A stretch of DNA of 64,000 nt from SG8-30 sp963695155 (GTDB lineage Bacteria; Pseudomonadota; Gammaproteobacteria; Steroidobacterales; Steroidobacteraceae). Every line of letters begins with the position of its first letter. The stretch's first letter is position 1. The notes below the pieces were generated by a model. It saw only the letters and a program-made list of their open reading frames with translations. It made no database searches and was not told where the DNA came from. Position numbers and translations under genes: made by a program. The DNA lies in the NCBI GenBank assembly GCA_963695155.1, contig CAVOGD010000007.1, positions 434,001 through 498,000 on the forward strand, given 5' to 3'. This document shows positions 17,964-27,189 of this stretch, piece after piece.

Positions 17964-18620
17964 ATGATGCACGACCTGGAAAACGCGCGCCGGCAGATGA
18001 TCGACCAGCAGGTGCGCGCCGGAGAAGTGCTCGACCCGCGCGTGCTGGATGCACTGGCGTCGGTGCGGCGCGAGCACTACGTTCCGGAGGCGTATCGCGA
18101 CGTGGCGTTCGCGGATGCGGAGCTGCCGCTCGGGCACGGCCAGGCCATGCTGACGCCGCAACTCGAGGGACGCATCCTGCAGGCCCTCGCCGTCGAATCG
18201 ACCGACCGGGTGCTCGAGGTGGGGACCGGCAGCGGCTTCTTTGCGGCCTGCCTGGCGCGCCTGGGCGGCACGGTGCGGTCCCTCGAAATCCACGGTGATC
18301 TCGCCGACCGGGCCTCCCGCGCATTGCGTGCCGCAGCGGTCACCAGCGTCAGCGTGGAGGTCACGGATGCGCTGCGCCTCGCGGCGGAGCCCGGCTACGA
18401 CGTCATTGCCCTGACGGCTTCGCTGCCCGCCTACGACCCGCGCTTCGAGCAGGCGCTCAGGCCCGGCGGCCGGCTGTTCGTCGCGGTCGGCGCCGCACCC
18501 GCGATGCAGGCCCTGCTGGTGACCCGGTCGGACGCGGATCACTGGCTGCGGACGCCGCTGTTCGAGACCGTGATCCCGCCCCTCATCGGCGCCGCGGCGC
18601 CGGCCCGCTTCGTGTTCTGA
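17964..18620 (+). CDS. pcm: Protein-L-isoaspartate O-methyltransferase
   Basis: This 218-residue SAM-dependent methyltransferase would start repair of isoaspartyl residues in aged proteins. It has the family N-terminus (ARRQMIDQQVRAGEVLD, VRREHYVPE), the PLGHGQAMLTPQ substrate loop, and SAM motif I in VLEVGTGSGFFAACLARLG. Two ATG codons stand side by side at 17964 and 17967. The later catalytic-core motifs are somewhat diverged (DVIALTASLPA where GGxxP-type sequence is usual), as in many proteobacterial paralogues next to tolC. It is followed after 6 nt by a rhodanese and then tolC, a recurrent gammaproteobacterial order. Confidence 0.88.
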   Translation: MMHDLENARRQMIDQQVRAGEVLDPRVLDALASVRREHYVPEAYRDVAFADAELPLGHGQAMLTPQLEGRILQALAVESTDRVLEVGTGSGFFAACLARLGGTVRSLEIHGDLADRASRALRAAAVTSVSVEVTDALRLAAEPGYDVIALTASLPAYDPRFEQALRPGGRLFVAVGAAPAMQALLVTRSDADHWLRTPLFETVIPPLIGAAAPARFVF

Positions 18621-18626
18621 GCCGGC

Positions 18627-18947
18627 ATGGTCGAGGAAATCCCGCCACTGGAGTTCGTGAGGCGACGCGACGCGGGCGAGGACCTGCTGCTGCTCGACGT
18701 GCGCGAACACGACGAACTCGCCATCGCCTCGTTGCCGGGCGCCGTGCACATGCCGATGGGCCAGGTCCCGGCGCGCTGCCACGAACTGGACCGCGGGCGC
18801 ACGATCGTGGCGCTGTGCCGCTCCGGTGCGCGCAGCCTGCAGGTCGCGCTGTTTCTCGAGCGGCAGGGATTCAGCCGGGTGGCCAACCTGACCGGCGGCA
18901 TCCTGCGCTGGGGGCGCGACATCGATCCGGACCTGCCAAGCTACTGA
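18627..18947 (+). CDS. Rhodanese-domain protein (GlpE-like)
   Basis: This single-domain rhodanese of 106 residues has the opening LLLLDVREHDELAIASLPGA and the catalytic loop ALCRSGARS with the active Cys, and ends in NLTGGILRW. It would be a cytoplasmic sulfurtransferase carrying persulfide sulfur. It lies 6 nt after pcm and 136 bp before tolC. tolC has its own promoter, so pcm and the rhodanese likely form a two-gene unit. Confidence 0.88.
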   Translation: MVEEIPPLEFVRRRDAGEDLLLLDVREHDELAIASLPGAVHMPMGQVPARCHELDRGRTIVALCRSGARSLQVALFLERQGFSRVANLTGGILRWGRDIDPDLPSY

Positions 18948-19003
18948 GACCTGTGGGAAGATATGCCCCACCATCGCAGCATCGTGACGCCCCCGACGGG
19001 TGC

Positions 19004-19031
19004 TTGAATCCCGTTCCGTGGGTGATATACT
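19004..19031 (+). promoter_or_regulatory. Sigma-70 promoter of tolC
   Basis: TTGAAT (19004-19009) and TATACT (19026-19031) are separated by 16 bp. The predicted transcript starts near 19038 and gives a leader of about 46 nt before the tolC ATG. Confidence 0.7.
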
Positions 19032-19083
19032 ATGCTACAACACCAAATCACTTAGCTTACTGACGCTCAGGAAGAACGACAGC

Positions 19084-20511
19084 ATGAACACCAGCCCCGT
19101 CGCCCGATTCACGGTGTTGCTCGCAGCGTTGTTTGCGGCCTCCGCAGCCCACGCCGCGGATCTTGCCGAGGTCTATCAACGCGCCCTGCTCAACGACCCG
19201 CTGATCCGCGAAGCCGAGGCCACCCGGCTCGCCGCTCTGGAGTCCAAGCCGCAGGCGCTGGCCGCGCTGCTGCCGCAGTTGAACGCGGCTGCCGGCTACG
19301 ACCAGGCGGACTCGGACGGGCAAAGCACGTTCTTCGACGTCAACGACTGCACCACCCCCCCGGTCCCGCCGGGGTGCCAGCCGATCAGCATCCTGTCCTC
19401 GCAGTCGCAGAGCGAAACGGACACCAAGACCTGGAACGTCACCCTGCGACAGAGCCTGTTCCGCTGGGACAACTGGGTCACGCTGGGCCAGGCCGACCGC
19501 ACGGTCGCGCAGGCCGAGGTCGATTACCGGGCCGCGCAGCAGGACCTGATCCTGCGCACGGCGGAGCGGTACTTCAACGTCCTGGCCGCCAAGGACACGC
19601 TGACCGCGGCGGAAGGCACCTACGAGGCCCTCGCGCGACAGTTGCAGCAGGCCGAAAAGCGTTTCGAGGTAGGCCTGATCGCCGTGACCGACGTGCAGGA
19701 ATCCAAGGCCGCCTACGACTCGGCCACGGCCGGGCTCATCCAGGCCAAGCGCAACCTGGCCACGCAGGGCGAACTGCTGCGCGAACTGACCGGCAACACC
19801 TTCGACACGCTGGCGCGGCCCGGCGAGCAGTTGCCGTTGTCGGCGCCGGACCCGGCCCGCGAGGAGGACTGGGTGAGGATGGCCATGGACCAGAACCTGA
19901 GCCTGGCGTCGAGCCGGCTGGCGGCCGAGATCTCCCGCGGCGACATCAGCTTCCAGCGCGGCAGCCACCTGCCGAGCCTCGACCTGGTGGTGACGCGCTC
20001 GAACCGCGACGTCTCGTCCACCCTGACGTTGCCGGGCGGTTTCTCGGGTCCCAACGATTCGGACTCGGACAACACCGTCTACAGCCTGCAGTTCACGTTG
20101 CCCCTCTACTCGGGCGGCGCCACGAATTCCCGCGTGCGGCAGGCCGAGTACCGTCACCGCGCCGCGCGCGAGCGGCTCGAGCGCACGGCGCGCGAGACGG
20201 AGCGCGAGGCCCGCGATTCCTACCTCGGCGTGATGTCCGAGATGTCGCGGGTGCAGGCCTTGCAGCAGGCGGTCGCCTCGGCGCGGGTCGCGCTGCAGGC
20301 CACCGAGGCGGGCTACGAAGTGGGTACGCGCACCACGGTGGACGTGCTCGACGCGCGCAGCCGCCTGCTCGATGCCGAGACCAGCTATGCGCGCAGCCGC
20401 TACGACTACCTGATCAACGTGCTGCGCCTGAAGCTCGCCGCCGGGGTGCTCGACCCCGCGGAGGTCGCCAGCGTCAACACCAAGCTGACCGAGCAGACCA
20501 CCGTGCGCTGA
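19084..20511 (+). CDS. tolC: TolC-family outer-membrane efflux channel
   Basis: This 475-residue protein has a cleavable signal peptide (ending AASAAHA, then ADLAEVYQRALLNDP). It shows the two-repeat outer-membrane-factor layout: long helices (residues about 130-230 and 330-430) and beta segments such as WNVTLRQSLFRWDNW and YSLQFTLPLYSGGATNSRV. FEVGLIAVTDVQESKAAYD and YEVGTRTTVDVLDARS are the paired repeat motifs of TolC. It would form the trimeric exit duct for tripartite pumps and type I secretion. The start at 19084 gives the signal peptide. It converges on sua5. Confidence 0.93.
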   Translation: MNTSPVARFTVLLAALFAASAAHAADLAEVYQRALLNDPLIREAEATRLAALESKPQALAALLPQLNAAAGYDQADSDGQSTFFDVNDCTTPPVPPGCQPISILSSQSQSETDTKTWNVTLRQSLFRWDNWVTLGQADRTVAQAEVDYRAAQQDLILRTAERYFNVLAAKDTLTAAEGTYEALARQLQQAEKRFEVGLIAVTDVQESKAAYDSATAGLIQAKRNLATQGELLRELTGNTFDTLARPGEQLPLSAPDPAREEDWVRMAMDQNLSLASSRLAAEISRGDISFQRGSHLPSLDLVVTRSNRDVSSTLTLPGGFSGPNDSDSDNTVYSLQFTLPLYSGGATNSRVRQAEYRHRAARERLERTARETEREARDSYLGVMSEMSRVQALQQAVASARVALQATEAGYEVGTRTTVDVLDARSRLLDAETSYARSRYDYLINVLRLKLAAGVLDPAEVASVNTKLTEQTTVR

Positions 20512-20535
20512 GCCCGGCCTGCGTCGCGCACGCGC

Positions 20536-21516
20536 TCAGGTGTCGTCCGGCGGCTGGCTGGCCGCGGCCCGCTGCAAGCGGTCGCGCACCGCTTCCCATG
20601 GCTGCGTGGCGGGTACCTGCTCGATGAGGATGCGGGAAGCGCCGCTGCCGTCCAGCTCCCGCAGCAACGCGTACAGGTCGTGACCGTAGCCGGCGGGATC
20701 GGCGGGCGCCAGGCGCCAGGCGATGCCGCTCAAGGGTGCGGTCGCCGCGCGTCGCGCGATGACCGCGCCAGTGGCGCCGGCCGCGGCGAGTTCCAGGCAG
20801 CGCCGCTCGAGCTGCCCGCCCTGCAGCAGCTCGACCGGCACGGCGGGTGCGTAATGCGCCCGGCTCGAGCCCGGTACGCGCGGCCCGGTCGCGTCGGGCC
20901 GGGCCAGCGGCCCGGTCACCGCCGCAATCGCATCCCGCCCGATCATGCCCGGACGCAGCACGGTGACCTGGCCCGCGAGGCACGCGACGATCGTGGACTC
21001 GAGCCCCACTTCACACTCGCCGCCGTCCAGGACCAGCGCAACCCGGTCGCCGAGTTCCTCGCGCACGTGTTGTGCCCGGGTGGGACTCACCCGCCCGTAA
21101 CGGTTGGCCGACGGCGCGGCGATGCCGCTGCCGAATGCCCGCAGCAATGCCTGCGCCAGCGGGTGGGCCGGAACGCGCAGCGCGATGCTGTCCTGGCCGC
21201 CGGTGACCGCCGTGGGCACGCGCTCTGCGCGGGGCAACACCAGCGTCAGCGGCCCCGGCCAGAAGGCCCGTGCCAGTTCCTGTGCGGCCTCGGGGAACTC
21301 GCCGGCCCATTCCGTCACGCGGGCGGAGTCGGCCAGATGCACGATCAGCGGGTGGTCCGCCGGCCGGCCCTTGGCCGCGAACACCCGGGCGACGGCCCGC
21401 GGGTTCAGCGCATCGGCACCCAGGCCGTAGACCGTCTCGGTCGGGAACGCCACGAGCTGGCCCGCGCGCAGCAGGCGGACGGCTTCATCCAGGTCGGGGC
21501 CGGGTCGGGCGCTCAT
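20536..21516 (-). CDS. L-threonylcarbamoyladenylate synthase (Sua5 type)
   Basis: This 326-residue protein has the YrdC domain (PTETVYGLGADA, AAKGRPADHPLIVHL, GIAAPSANRYGRVSPT) followed by the extra Sua5 domain after the linker at GSSRAHYAPAVPV. It makes threonylcarbamoyl-AMP for the t6A modification of ANN-reading tRNAs. The two-domain Sua5 form is longer than the roughly 190-residue TsaC of Escherichia coli. It is the last gene of the leftward gcv-to-sua5 run, 40 bp after the HtrA-like protease gene, and converges on tolC. Confidence 0.93.
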   Translation of the reverse strand: MSARPGPDLDEAVRLLRAGQLVAFPTETVYGLGADALNPRAVARVFAAKGRPADHPLIVHLADSARVTEWAGEFPEAAQELARAFWPGPLTLVLPRAERVPTAVTGGQDSIALRVPAHPLAQALLRAFGSGIAAPSANRYGRVSPTRAQHVREELGDRVALVLDGGECEVGLESTIVACLAGQVTVLRPGMIGRDAIAAVTGPLARPDATGPRVPGSSRAHYAPAVPVELLQGGQLERRCLELAAAGATGAVIARRAATAPLSGIAWRLAPADPAGYGHDLYALLRELDGSGASRILIEQVPATQPWEAVRDRLQRAAASQPPDDT

Positions 21517-21556
21517 GCGCCGATGATAGCGAGCCGCGCGGCGCGCGGCGCGGTCG

Positions 21557-24352
21557 TCAATCCAGCAGCCGGCGCTGCCAGCGGTCGTCCGTGCGCCGCA
21601 GTTCGTACGCCGGCCAGTAATGCGTGTCGATCTTCAGCGTCATGACGTCGACCGAGTCATTCCAGTTGACCGTCTTCAGGCGCAGCGACGAGCGGTCCGG
21701 GCGGCCGGCCACCGCCTGGATGAACGCGTCCAGATCGGGCGTGGGCACGCCATCCACCTCGGTGATGCGCCGGCCCGCCCACAGCTGGTAGCGGGCGGCA
21801 GGCGCCCCGTACATGAAGAACGCGACGAACACGCCGTCCGGCGCGATGCCGCGCTGCGCGGCCATGGCGCGGTGCGGCGCATGCAGCGTCGCGCCGGCCC
21901 AGACCAGCACGCGGTCGATGTCGCCGCCGGTCAGCGGCACGGTGTCCACCATGACGTCCCGCTCGGCGCCGTCGCGCCACACCGTGGCCCGCACCCGCGC
22001 CACCTGCACCGCACGTTCCAGCTCGCGGAAGCTGCTGACCGTGCGGCCGTCGATGGCCAGCAGCAGGTCGCCCGTGGCGAGTGCGCCGACCGCGGGCGAC
22101 CCGGCGACCAGGCGCGTCACGGACAGCACTTCGCGGCGCAGCGGGCTGTGGTCCTCGATCCGCCGAACCCATTCGTCGGCCAGCCCCAGGCGCCGCGCCT
22201 CGGCCAGCGAACGCAGCGAGAACTCCGCTTCGAGGGAGTAGAGCGGCTGGCCGTCGCGCGCGTGCGCCAGCATGTCCAGCACCAGCTCGGCGGGCATCCC
22301 CTGGTTCACCTGCTGCATCTGCCCGCCGTTCTCGTAGGCGAAGCTGGCCCACAGGCCCAGCACGCGGCCGCGGCGGTCGGCGATGACGCCGTCGAAATCG
22401 GACGGGCCGTTGACGAGTCGTACGGTCGACAGGTTCGCGTCCCGGAACTGCAGCGTCCTGGACAACGGGAAGTCCACCGGCTCGGTGGAGGCGACCTGCG
22501 CGCGCTGCGCCAGCATGCGGCCGTCCGGCGTCAGCCCGGCCACCGTGACCTCCTCGCCGGGCGACACGCCGCGCGGCGCCAGCACGGCCGCCCGCACCGG
22601 CGTCGTGCCGATCGTGGCCGGGTCGTAGGCGATCAACGCGAGGTTGTGCAGCGGGTGGATCCAGGCCACCCGCCCGGGCACCTCCAGCGTCCCCGCGAAG
22701 GTCACCCGCACGTCGCCGAGCGCGACCGGCACCGTGTTCCGGTCCACGGCGACCAGCCCGCGCCCGGCGTCGAGGACCACGCCGGTGCCGTAGTAATTGC
22801 GCTCCGTCACGCCGGACACCGAGTAGGGCATGTTGAAATTGACCAGCACCAGGGACGGCGCCAGCTCGTCGAGGACCCGGTCCGCGGTCGGCGCGAAGCG
22901 CGTGCTGGCCGCACGCAGCGGCACGGCCCCGGCCGGCGCGGCCAGCGCCTCGCATGGCCAGCTGCCCAGCGCATCATCGCGCCGGCAGGTGCGCGCCGGG
23001 AACCACTTGCGGTCCACGCGCACGGTGCGCAGCTGCACGGCGCGCGTATCGTCGATCGTGAAGTACCTGACCGACGCCAGCTGGCCGTCGGCCATCGCGC
23101 CGAGGACGGCCACGGCATCCTGCAAGCCCTGCACCGGCCGGCCGCCGAGTTCGACGATGACCGCGCCGCGGGGAATCCCGGCCGGCCCGAAGATGTAGCC
23201 GGGATTGGCGATGAACACCCCGCGGATCGGCACGTTCATGTGCCGCGCCATCTGCCAGGACAGCGTGTGCAGGACGCTGTCGCCGATTTCCAGGTAGGCA
23301 GCCGGCGTGATCGCGTACAGGTCGCCGACCGACAGCGCGCGCCGCAACGGCTCGCCGCCGCGCTCCAGCACGGCCTCGACGGTGCCGGCGACGGCGCCGT
23401 CCAGGACCTGCGCCAATCCCTCGAAATCCCCGATCGCGCGGCCGTCCAGGCTCAGCAGCACGTCGCCCGCCGCCAGCGCGCCGTCGGCCGGCGAGCCCGG
23501 CTGCACCTCCTTGACGACCAGCAGGCCGGGCCGGCCGGGGAACGCGCTGCGCGCCGCGGCCTCGGTCTGCGGCCGCAACCCGAGACGGCGCAGTTCATCG
23601 TAGGGCGTGTAGGAAAATACGGTCTGCAGCGTGCCGCGCGGCACCTCCTGGCCCGCGCGCAGCCTCTGCAGCGCCTGCACGACCCGGTCGAGGGGCAGGT
23701 AGAAGCTGGACGCCGCGCCGGCGGCACCGCCGGCATTGAGCGCCACGACCCGACCCGCAATGTCGATGACCGGCGAGCCCGACGAGCCCCCGGACGTGCC
23801 GGACGCCGCCTGGAAATAGAAGGTGTTGAAGTCCGAGTACTTGCCGAGCCCGTACTGGGGCGCCTCGCGATCCAGCCGCGCCAGCGTGCCCGCCAGGATC
23901 GACAGCTGCTCGCCGGCATCGTTGCCGACCACGCGAATCTCGGTGCCGACCTGCGCGCCGCGCGGCTCCAGCGGCAGCTCCGCCGGCTCGATGAAGCGCA
24001 GCTTCGACGGGTCGTAGCGATAGAAGCCGAAGTCGTGCACCGGGTCGCGGTAGACCGGCTTGAGTTCCACCTCCTCGCGGTTGAGGAACACCGCCTGCGC
24101 CGTGACCGGCCCGGTGGTCACGACGTGGCGGTTGGTGAGGATCAGGCCGCGCTTCGCATCGACGACGAAGCCCGTGGCCTGCGAGGAGGTGTTCCACTCC
24201 GTGTCGAAGGCCCGGGTCGCGTCGATCTGGATCGCGACGACGCCGCTCGCGATGCGCTCCAGCGTGCCGGGCCAGTCGTCGCCGCGAGCCGCCGGCGCGG
24301 CGACCAGCAGGCCCAGCGACGCGACCGCGACCAGCGGCCTGACGGCGGCCAT
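21557..24352 (-). CDS. Duplicated HtrA-like serine protease with PDZ domains (Nma111-like)
   Basis: This exported protein has 931 residues, roughly twice the length of DegP. After a signal peptide (LVAVASLGLLVAAPAARG) comes a trypsin-like domain with an intact triad: His76 in LTNRHVV, Asp107 in DPVHDFGFY, Ser191 in GGSSGSPV. A PDZ domain follows (residues about 270-350), then a further PDZ-like part. A second protease-like domain (about 500-700) reads VAVDRNTVPV and HPLHNLALIAYDP, and has NGPSDFDG where the active-site Ser would be, so it should be inactive. More PDZ-like segments close the protein. This active-plus-dead arrangement is that of fungal Nma111/Ynm3. It starts 1 nt after the kinase stop, so they are coupled. 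Confidence 0.88.
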   Translation of the reverse strand: MAAVRPLVAVASLGLLVAAPAARGDDWPGTLERIASGVVAIQIDATRAFDTEWNTSSQATGFVVDAKRGLILTNRHVVTTGPVTAQAVFLNREEVELKPVYRDPVHDFGFYRYDPSKLRFIEPAELPLEPRGAQVGTEIRVVGNDAGEQLSILAGTLARLDREAPQYGLGKYSDFNTFYFQAASGTSGGSSGSPVIDIAGRVVALNAGGAAGAASSFYLPLDRVVQALQRLRAGQEVPRGTLQTVFSYTPYDELRRLGLRPQTEAAARSAFPGRPGLLVVKEVQPGSPADGALAAGDVLLSLDGRAIGDFEGLAQVLDGAVAGTVEAVLERGGEPLRRALSVGDLYAITPAAYLEIGDSVLHTLSWQMARHMNVPIRGVFIANPGYIFGPAGIPRGAVIVELGGRPVQGLQDAVAVLGAMADGQLASVRYFTIDDTRAVQLRTVRVDRKWFPARTCRRDDALGSWPCEALAAPAGAVPLRAASTRFAPTADRVLDELAPSLVLVNFNMPYSVSGVTERNYYGTGVVLDAGRGLVAVDRNTVPVALGDVRVTFAGTLEVPGRVAWIHPLHNLALIAYDPATIGTTPVRAAVLAPRGVSPGEEVTVAGLTPDGRMLAQRAQVASTEPVDFPLSRTLQFRDANLSTVRLVNGPSDFDGVIADRRGRVLGLWASFAYENGGQMQQVNQGMPAELVLDMLAHARDGQPLYSLEAEFSLRSLAEARRLGLADEWVRRIEDHSPLRREVLSVTRLVAGSPAVGALATGDLLLAIDGRTVSSFRELERAVQVARVRATVWRDGAERDVMVDTVPLTGGDIDRVLVWAGATLHAPHRAMAAQRGIAPDGVFVAFFMYGAPAARYQLWAGRRITEVDGVPTPDLDAFIQAVAGRPDRSSLRLKTVNWNDSVDVMTLKIDTHYWPAYELRRTDDRWQRRLLD

Positions 24353-24353
24353 C

Positions 24354-25289
24354 TCAGTCGTACCGGTAGCCGAATTCGGCGTGGAACCGCTCGCCGAACT
24401 CGGCGGGGGTGAAGCAATGATGCTGGGTGCCGAGTTCGGCCACCTTGATGGCGCCCATCAGCGAGGCGATGCGCCCGGTCGTCTCCCAGTCCAGGTCCTT
24501 CATCAGGCCGAACAGCAGTCCCGCGCGGTAGGCGTCGCCGCAGCCGGTCGGGTCCATCACGCGCCTGGCTGCGACCGCAGGAATCTCGAGCGTGCGCCCC
24601 GCGACGTGGATCAGCGAGCCGGCCGCGCCGCGCGTGACGATGTAGGCCTTGACCCGCGCGGCCACGCCGGCCGCCGACAGCCCGGTGCGTTCCTGCAGCA
24701 GGCCCGCCTCGTAGTCGTTGACCGTGACCCAGTCGGCCTGGTCGAGGAACACCTCGAGGTCCTGGCCGCCGAACATGGGCAGCGCCTGGCCCGGGTCGAA
24801 GATGAACGGGATGCGCGCCAGCGCGAACTGCTCGCCGTGGCGCAGCATGCCCTCGCGGCCGTCCGGCGCCAGGATGCCGATCGCGATGCCCGCGTCGCAC
24901 GGCACCGGCATGCGCTCGGAATGGTCCATGGCCCCCGGGTGGAAGGCGGTGATCTGGTTGTCGTCGAGATCGGTCGTGATGTAGGCCTGCGCCGTGTAGG
25001 CCTCCTCGACGACCATCAGGAATCGCGTCGACAGGCCGTGCTTGTCCAGCCACTCGCGATACGGCCCGAAATCGTGGCCCACCGCACCCATCGCGTAGCC
25101 TTCCGCACCCAACAGCTTGAGGTTGAAGGCGATGTTGCCCGCGCAGCCGCCGAAATAGCGCGTCAGCTTCGGCGCCAGGAACGAGACGTTCAGCATGTGG
25201 ATGCGGTCGGGCAGGATCTGGTCCCGGAAGCGTCCCGGAAAGACCATGACCGTATCGTAGGCCAGTGAGCCGCAGATCAGCGCCGACAT
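24354..25289 (-). CDS. PfkB-family carbohydrate/nucleoside kinase
   Basis: This 311-residue ribokinase-fold enzyme has the N-terminal GSLAYDTVM, the glycine-rich TRYFGGCAGNIAFNLKLLG, and the C-terminal catalytic DPTGCGDAYRAGLL, with Asp as base. The sequence style (GGCAGNIA, VNDYEAGLL) fits the bacterial adenosine-kinase-like subgroup, but the substrate is unproven. The ATG at 25289 is chosen for its AAGGA Shine-Dalgarno about 8 nt upstream; a TTG at 25319 is less likely. It lies between dgkA and the HtrA-like gene on the same strand. Confidence 0.85.
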   Translation of the reverse strand: MSALICGSLAYDTVMVFPGRFRDQILPDRIHMLNVSFLAPKLTRYFGGCAGNIAFNLKLLGAEGYAMGAVGHDFGPYREWLDKHGLSTRFLMVVEEAYTAQAYITTDLDDNQITAFHPGAMDHSERMPVPCDAGIAIGILAPDGREGMLRHGEQFALARIPFIFDPGQALPMFGGQDLEVFLDQADWVTVNDYEAGLLQERTGLSAAGVAARVKAYIVTRGAAGSLIHVAGRTLEIPAVAARRVMDPTGCGDAYRAGLLFGLMKDLDWETTGRIASLMGAIKVAELGTQHHCFTPAEFGERFHAEFGYRYD

Positions 25290-25341
25290 CGGTCCGTCCT
25301 TGCCGTCTAAGTTCCGCAAACCATAGCGTATCGCAGGGGCC

Positions 25342-25719
25342 TCACCCCAGCCTGGGCCACAGCACGAGCAGCCAGGTCAGGCCGAGCAGCGTGAAGGCGC
25401 CGAAGACCGCCGCCGAGCCGAGGTCCTTGGCCAGCCCGGACAGGGCGTGGCGCTCCGGCCCGATCCGGTCAATGGTGGTCTCGATCGCGCTGTTCAGCAA
25501 CTCGACGACCAGCACCACCACCATGGTTCCGGCCAGCAGCGCGCGCTCCACCCCGTCCTCGCCGAGCCATAGCCCCAGCGGCACCACCAGCGCGGCGAGC
25601 GCGCATTCCTGGCGGAACGCGGCCTCCTCGCGCCAGGCACCGGCGACGCCCCGCCAGGTGTTGCCGAAGGCGGCCAGCAACCGCGTCAGCCCGGCCGACT
25701 TGCCCGACCGCAGGGTCAT
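25342..25719 (-). CDS. dgkA: Diacylglycerol kinase (prokaryotic, membrane)
   Basis: This 125-residue protein has three predicted membrane helices and the DgkA signature ELLNSAIETTIDRIG, which holds the catalytic Glu residues, and EEAAFRQECALA at the membrane interface. It phosphorylates diacylglycerol to recycle it into phospholipid synthesis. The ATG overlaps the gcvPB stop (ATGA), so it is translated as part of the gcv operon although its function is unrelated. Confidence 0.93.
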   Translation of the reverse strand: MTLRSGKSAGLTRLLAAFGNTWRGVAGAWREEAAFRQECALAALVVPLGLWLGEDGVERALLAGTMVVVLVVELLNSAIETTIDRIGPERHALSGLAKDLGSAAVFGAFTLLGLTWLLVLWPRLG

Positions 25720-27179
25720 GCCACGGCCTGCTTCCAGGCCAGGTCGAGCTGCTTGGCGGCGCGCACGTCGTCGAGCCGCCGCACCGGCATCGAGTACGGA
25801 GCGCCTTTGACCTTGGCGGCATCCGTCTCCGCCTCCTGCTTGATGGCGATCATGGCCTCGACGAACGCGTCCAGGTCTTCCTTCGATTCCGTCTCGGTCG
25901 GCTCGATCAGCAGGCACTCCGGGACCAGCAACGGGAAATACGTGGTCGGCGCATGGTGGCCGTAGTCGAGCAGCCGCTTGGCGAAGTCCATCGCGGTCAC
26001 GCCATGGTCGCGTGCCTGCCGCTTCAGCGTCAGGATGAACTCGTGACTCGCGCGCCGCTGCGGATAGGCGGCGTCGAATCCCGCTGCCTTGAGCCGGGCC
26101 TCGAGGTAGTTGGCGTTCAGCGCCGAGAACTCCGCGACGCGCCGCATGCCTTCGCGCCCCAGGATCCGCATGTACACGTAGGCGCGCAACAGCACGCCGG
26201 CGTTGCCCATGAACCCGGACAACCGGCCGATGGACTGCGGCAGGTCGCGCTCGTCGAGCCAGCGATAACGGTCGCCGTCGCGGCCCACGACCGGCAGCGG
26301 CAGGAACGGCTGCAGGCGCTTGCCCACGCCGACCGCGCCGGACCCCGGGCCGCCGCCGCCGTGCGGCGTCGAGAAGGTCTTGTGCAGGTTCATGTGGATG
26401 ACGTCGAAGCCCATGGCGCCCGGCAGCACCTTGCCCAGGATCGCGTTGAGGTTGGCGCCGTCGTAGTACAGCAGGCCGCCGGCCTCGTGCACGACGTGCG
26501 CGATGTCGGTGATGCGCCGCTCGAATACGCCCAGCGTGCTGGGGTTGGTCAGCATGATGCCCGCGGTCGCCGGTCCGACCGCGGCCTGCAGCGCCGCGAA
26601 GTCCGTGTCGCCGTCCGGTCCGCAGGGAATCTCCCGCACCTTCATGCCGCACATGGTGGCGGTCGCCGGGTTGGTGCCGTGCGCCGCCTCGGGCACGATG
26701 ATCTCGTTGCGCCCCAGGTCGCCGCGCGCCTGGTGATAGGCGCGGATCATCGCCACGCCCGCGAACTCGCCCTGCGCGCCCGCCATGGGCGTCAGCGACA
26801 CCGCCTGCATGCCGGTGATCTCGCGCAGCATCTCCTGCAGTTCGTACAGGCACTCGAGGAAGCCCTGGCCGCTCGATTCCGGCGCCAGCGGGTGGCGGCC
26901 CAGGAACTCGGGCAGCATCGCCAGCGTGTTGCAGGCCTTCGGGTTGTATTTCATCGTGCACGAGCCGAGCGGGTAGAAGTTCGTGTCGATGCTGAAGTTG
27001 AGCTGCGACAGCCGCGTGTAATGGCGCACGGCCTGCAGTTCCGACACCTCGGGCAGCAGTGGCCGCGAGCGCCGGCGCAGCGACTCCGGCACCTGCGCCG
27101 ACGCGGCGGGCGGCTGCTGCGAACGGGCCGTGCGGCCCGGCTTGGAGATCTCGAAGATCACGGGTTCGCGGCTCTGCAT
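25716..27179 (-). CDS. gcvPB: Glycine dehydrogenase (decarboxylating) subunit 2
   Basis: This is the C-terminal half of the P protein as a separate 487-residue chain. It carries the PLP lysine in HMNLHKTFSTPHGGGGPGSG, with FYPLGSCTMKYNPK, MAGAQGEFAGVAMIRAYH and EAAHGTNPATA as family motifs. With subunit 1 it decarboxylates glycine and loads the aminomethyl group on GcvH lipoate. The split P protein differs from the single-chain GcvP of enterobacteria. It begins 10 nt after gcvPA and overlaps dgkA. Confidence 0.96.
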   Translation of the reverse strand: MQSREPVIFEISKPGRTARSQQPPAASAQVPESLRRRSRPLLPEVSELQAVRHYTRLSQLNFSIDTNFYPLGSCTMKYNPKACNTLAMLPEFLGRHPLAPESSGQGFLECLYELQEMLREITGMQAVSLTPMAGAQGEFAGVAMIRAYHQARGDLGRNEIIVPEAAHGTNPATATMCGMKVREIPCGPDGDTDFAALQAAVGPATAGIMLTNPSTLGVFERRITDIAHVVHEAGGLLYYDGANLNAILGKVLPGAMGFDVIHMNLHKTFSTPHGGGGPGSGAVGVGKRLQPFLPLPVVGRDGDRYRWLDERDLPQSIGRLSGFMGNAGVLLRAYVYMRILGREGMRRVAEFSALNANYLEARLKAAGFDAAYPQRRASHEFILTLKRQARDHGVTAMDFAKRLLDYGHHAPTTYFPLLVPECLLIEPTETESKEDLDAFVEAMIAIKQEAETDAAKVKGAPYSMPVRRLDDVRAAKQLDLAWKQAVA

Positions 27180-27189
27180 GACGTTGCCC

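Noticed and set aside
21620..24412. 930-codon + strand open frame opposite the HtrA-like gene
   Set aside because: Same artefact of third-position GC; the - strand protein has a signal peptide, catalytic triad and PDZ regions.
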